Below are positions 62,241 through 64,000 of a DNA stretch of 64,000 nt, one piece after another. The notes below the pieces were generated by a model. That model was not told the origin of the DNA and searched no databases. It saw nothing but the letters and a program-made list of their open reading frames with translations. Each line of letters begins with the position of its first letter. Position 1 is the first letter of the stretch. A program made the position numbers and the translations under genes. The DNA comes from Flavobacterium sp. UBA2787 (GTDB lineage: Bacteria; Bacteroidota; Bacteroidia; Flavobacteriales; Flavobacteriaceae), in contig DEHZ01000010.1 in the NCBI GenBank assembly GCA_002352205.1, positions 186,245 to 250,244 on the forward strand, read 5' to 3'.

Positions 62241-64000
62241 TTAGTTACGTAATGGCTTTCCTTTGGTTAGCATAAATTGAATACGCTCCAACGTTTTTCT
62301 TTCAGTACAAAGTGATAAAAATGCTTCGCGTTCAAGATCTAAAAGATACTGCTCACTCACCAACGTGGGTTCTGATAAATCACCTCCAGCCATCACATAC
62401 GCTAATTTGTTAGCAATTTTTCTATCGTGTTCCGAAATGTATTTTCCGGCTTGCATTTGGTCTGTTCCCACTAAAAACATTCCCAATGCTTGTTTTCCTA
62501 ACACTTTAATGTCTTTGCGTTGAACCGGTTGTGTGTAACCTTGCTCTGCCATTTGTAAAGCGACTTGTTTCGCAACCGCAATTTGACGATCACGATTTAC
62601 AACTACAATATCTTTTCCTTTTTGGAGAATACCTAAATCAAAAGCTTCATAAGCAGAAGTTGCTACTTTAGCCATACCGATGGTTAAGAAATATTCTTGT
62701 AAAACATTTAATTCCACATCATTTTTTCGGAATAAATCGGAGGCACGAACGGTCATTTCTTTTGAACCACCACCACCGGGAATTACACCTACACCAAATT
62801 CAACTAAACCAATGTAGGTTTCTGCAGCAGCAACGACTCGGTCGGCGTGCATACTCATTTCGCAACCACCACCAAGTGTCATACCGTGTGGAGCAACAAT
62901 AACCGGAATAGAGGAGTAGCGACAACGCATCATCGTGTCTTGGAACATTTTGATGGCCATATTCAATTCGTCATATTCTTGTTCAACTGCCATCATAAAA
63001 ATCATTCCGATGTTAGCACCTACAGAGAAATTAGCTCCTTGGTTTCCAATCACTAATCCGTTGTATTCTTTTTCAGCTAAATCGATGGCTTTGTTGATGC
63101 CTTGTAAAACACCGCCACCAATTGTATTCATTTTTGAATGGAATTCTAAGTTTAAAATTCCATCACCTAAATGGTGAATCGTAGCATCGGAATTACCCCA
63201 AACTTTATGACTTTCTCTAATGTTATTTAAGATGATAAACGCATCCTGACCCGGAATTTTTTCTTGTGTTTTGGTTGGAATATTATAAAAATAAGTCGCT
63301 CCATTTTTCACGGTATAGAAAGAAGCGTTTTCAGATTTCACCATTTCTGTGACCCAAGCTGCCGGTTGATAACCTTCGGCACGCATCATTTCAATTCCTT
63401 TGGCAACTCCGATGCTATCCCAAATCTCGAATGGACCATTTTCCCAACCGAAACCGGCTTTCATCGCATCATCAATTTTGTATAATTCGTCTGAAATTTC
63501 AGGAATTCTATTGGAACAATACGCAAACATAGCAGCAAAATTCTTTCTGTAAAAATCACCGGCTTTGTCTTTTCCTTTTACTAAAACACGAAAACGATCA
63601 ATTGGTTTATCAATCGTTTTGGTTAATTCTAACGTAGCGAATAATGCTTTTTTAGCCGCTCTATATTCTAAAGTATCTAGATCTAATGATAAAATTTCTT
63701 TTCCTTCTTTTTTGTAAAATCCTTGTCCGGTTTTGCTTCCCAACCATTTGTTTTCCATCATTTTGTCAATGAAAGAAGGTAATTTGAATAAATCGTGGGC
63801 TTCGTCATTCGGACAGTTTTGGTGAATTCCGTTTGCCACGTGAACTAAGGTATCCAATCCCACCACATCAACGGTTCTAAACGTAGCTGATTTTGGTCGA
63901 CCAATTACCGGACCGGTTAATTTATCTACTTCTTCAACAGTTAACCCCATCTCTTTCACTTGGTGAAACAAACTCATGATGCCGAAAATTCCAATTCGAT
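62241..64000 (-). CDS. 3-hydroxyacyl-CoA dehydrogenase / enoyl-CoA hydratase, 5'-truncated
   Basis: The frame is open to the right edge (about 586 residues seen, out of roughly 800 in the family), so the N-terminal NAD-binding domain is missing; the ATG at 63977 is internal. The visible part begins with the HCDH C-terminal region (RIGIFGIMSLFHQVKEMG, TGPVIGRPKSATFRTVDVVGLD). It ends with a crotonase domain (GNQGANFSVGANIGM, GMTLGGGCEMSMHADRVVAAAETYIGLVE, GVIPGGGGSKEM). This dehydrogenase-then-hydratase order matches FadN-type rather than E. coli FadB. It catalyses the two middle steps of beta-oxidation and heads the operon. Confidence 0.93.
   Translation of the reverse strand, partial: RIGIFGIMSLFHQVKEMGLTVEEVDKLTGPVIGRPKSATFRTVDVVGLDTLVHVANGIHQNCPNDEAHDLFKLPSFIDKMMENKWLGSKTGQGFYKKEGKEILSLDLDTLEYRAAKKALFATLELTKTIDKPIDRFRVLVKGKDKAGDFYRKNFAAMFAYCSNRIPEISDELYKIDDAMKAGFGWENGPFEIWDSIGVAKGIEMMRAEGYQPAAWVTEMVKSENASFYTVKNGATYFYNIPTKTQEKIPGQDAFIILNNIRESHKVWGNSDATIHHLGDGILNLEFHSKMNTIGGGVLQGINKAIDLAEKEYNGLVIGNQGANFSVGANIGMIFMMAVEQEYDELNMAIKMFQDTMMRCRYSSIPVIVAPHGMTLGGGCEMSMHADRVVAAAETYIGLVEFGVGVIPGGGGSKEMTVRASDLFRKNDVELNVLQEYFLTIGMAKVATSAYEAFDLGILQKGKDIVVVNRDRQIAVAKQVALQMAEQGYTQPVQRKDIKVLGKQALGMFLVGTDQMQAGKYISEHDRKIANKLAYVMAGGDLSEPTLVSEQYLLDLEREAFLSLCTERKTLERIQFMLTKGKPLRN

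Overview
The window reads as chromosomal DNA of a low-GC member of the Flavobacteriaceae, most likely Flavobacterium or a close relative. Evidence seen in the sequence: many genes are preceded by the Bacteroidota -7 promoter element TAnnTTTG. Two secreted proteins end in type IX secretion sorting domains. The cbb3 oxidase has a fused CcoN-CcoO subunit and a one-haem CcoP. A TamB gene overlaps a lipidated TamA-like (TamL-type) gene, and there is a DUF5606 gene typical of the phylum. No tRNA, rRNA operon, insertion sequence, prophage or CRISPR array was seen. The only RNA gene recognised is the small SRP RNA near 25.5 kb.

Layout. 1-2.5 kb: the end of a glycosyltransferase, a GT9 glycosyltransferase and dapD. 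2.6-5.9 kb: an NlpE/META lipoprotein, ruvX, def, a DUF5606 gene and mazG. 6-7.2 kb: a secreted protein with three SusE/SusF-like repeats. 7.2-9.6 kb (minus strand): carbonic anhydrase, bestrophin and a Crp/Fnr regulator. 9.7-18.7 kb: a complete cbb3 oxidase and maturation cluster (ccoI, ccoS, ccoNO, ccoQ, ccoP, ccoG, ccoH and a TauE/SafE-like gene). 18.8-23.6 kb: an EF-G-like GTPase, hemN and HMG-CoA lyase. 23.6-38.2 kb: mostly housekeeping genes, including glutaminyl cyclase, SRP RNA, dipeptide epimerase, SDR, transaldolase, ABC-F, pyrR-pyrB, rnz, pdxH and PPK2. 38.5-45.8 kb: tamB-tamL. 45.9-53.2 kb: a PQQ sugar dehydrogenase with a cytochrome c, a TonB-dependent receptor, a MATE pump and small unknown genes. 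53.2-64 kb: lpdA, pckA, an RNA methyltransferase, endonuclease I and a beta-oxidation operon that runs off the right edge.

Regulatory logic. The strongest new observation is a set of three CRP/FNR-type dyads (TGACAAATATCA, and TGACAATTATCA twice). They lie upstream of ccoI, ccoS and hemN, and each has its centre exactly 36.5 bp from the G of the TAnnTTTG-like element. This links the Crp/Fnr gene at 8968-9648 to microaerobic respiration and oxygen-independent haem synthesis. A second candidate regulon is a LacI-like palindrome centred on GAAAACGTTTTC. It lies upstream of the secreted SusE/F-like gene and of pckA, with a weaker copy before HMG-CoA lyase.

Non-coding oddities. There are two copies of a roughly 135-bp dispersed repeat with a compensated internal stem, several short-period degenerate tracts such as GAAACCTGAAACTTGAAAC, and a GC-rich three-hairpin block at 38.25-38.4 kb. 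There is also a 72-bp tandem duplication beside the SRP RNA gene. No defence system or other clearly new multi-gene system was found; most genes belong to known families.
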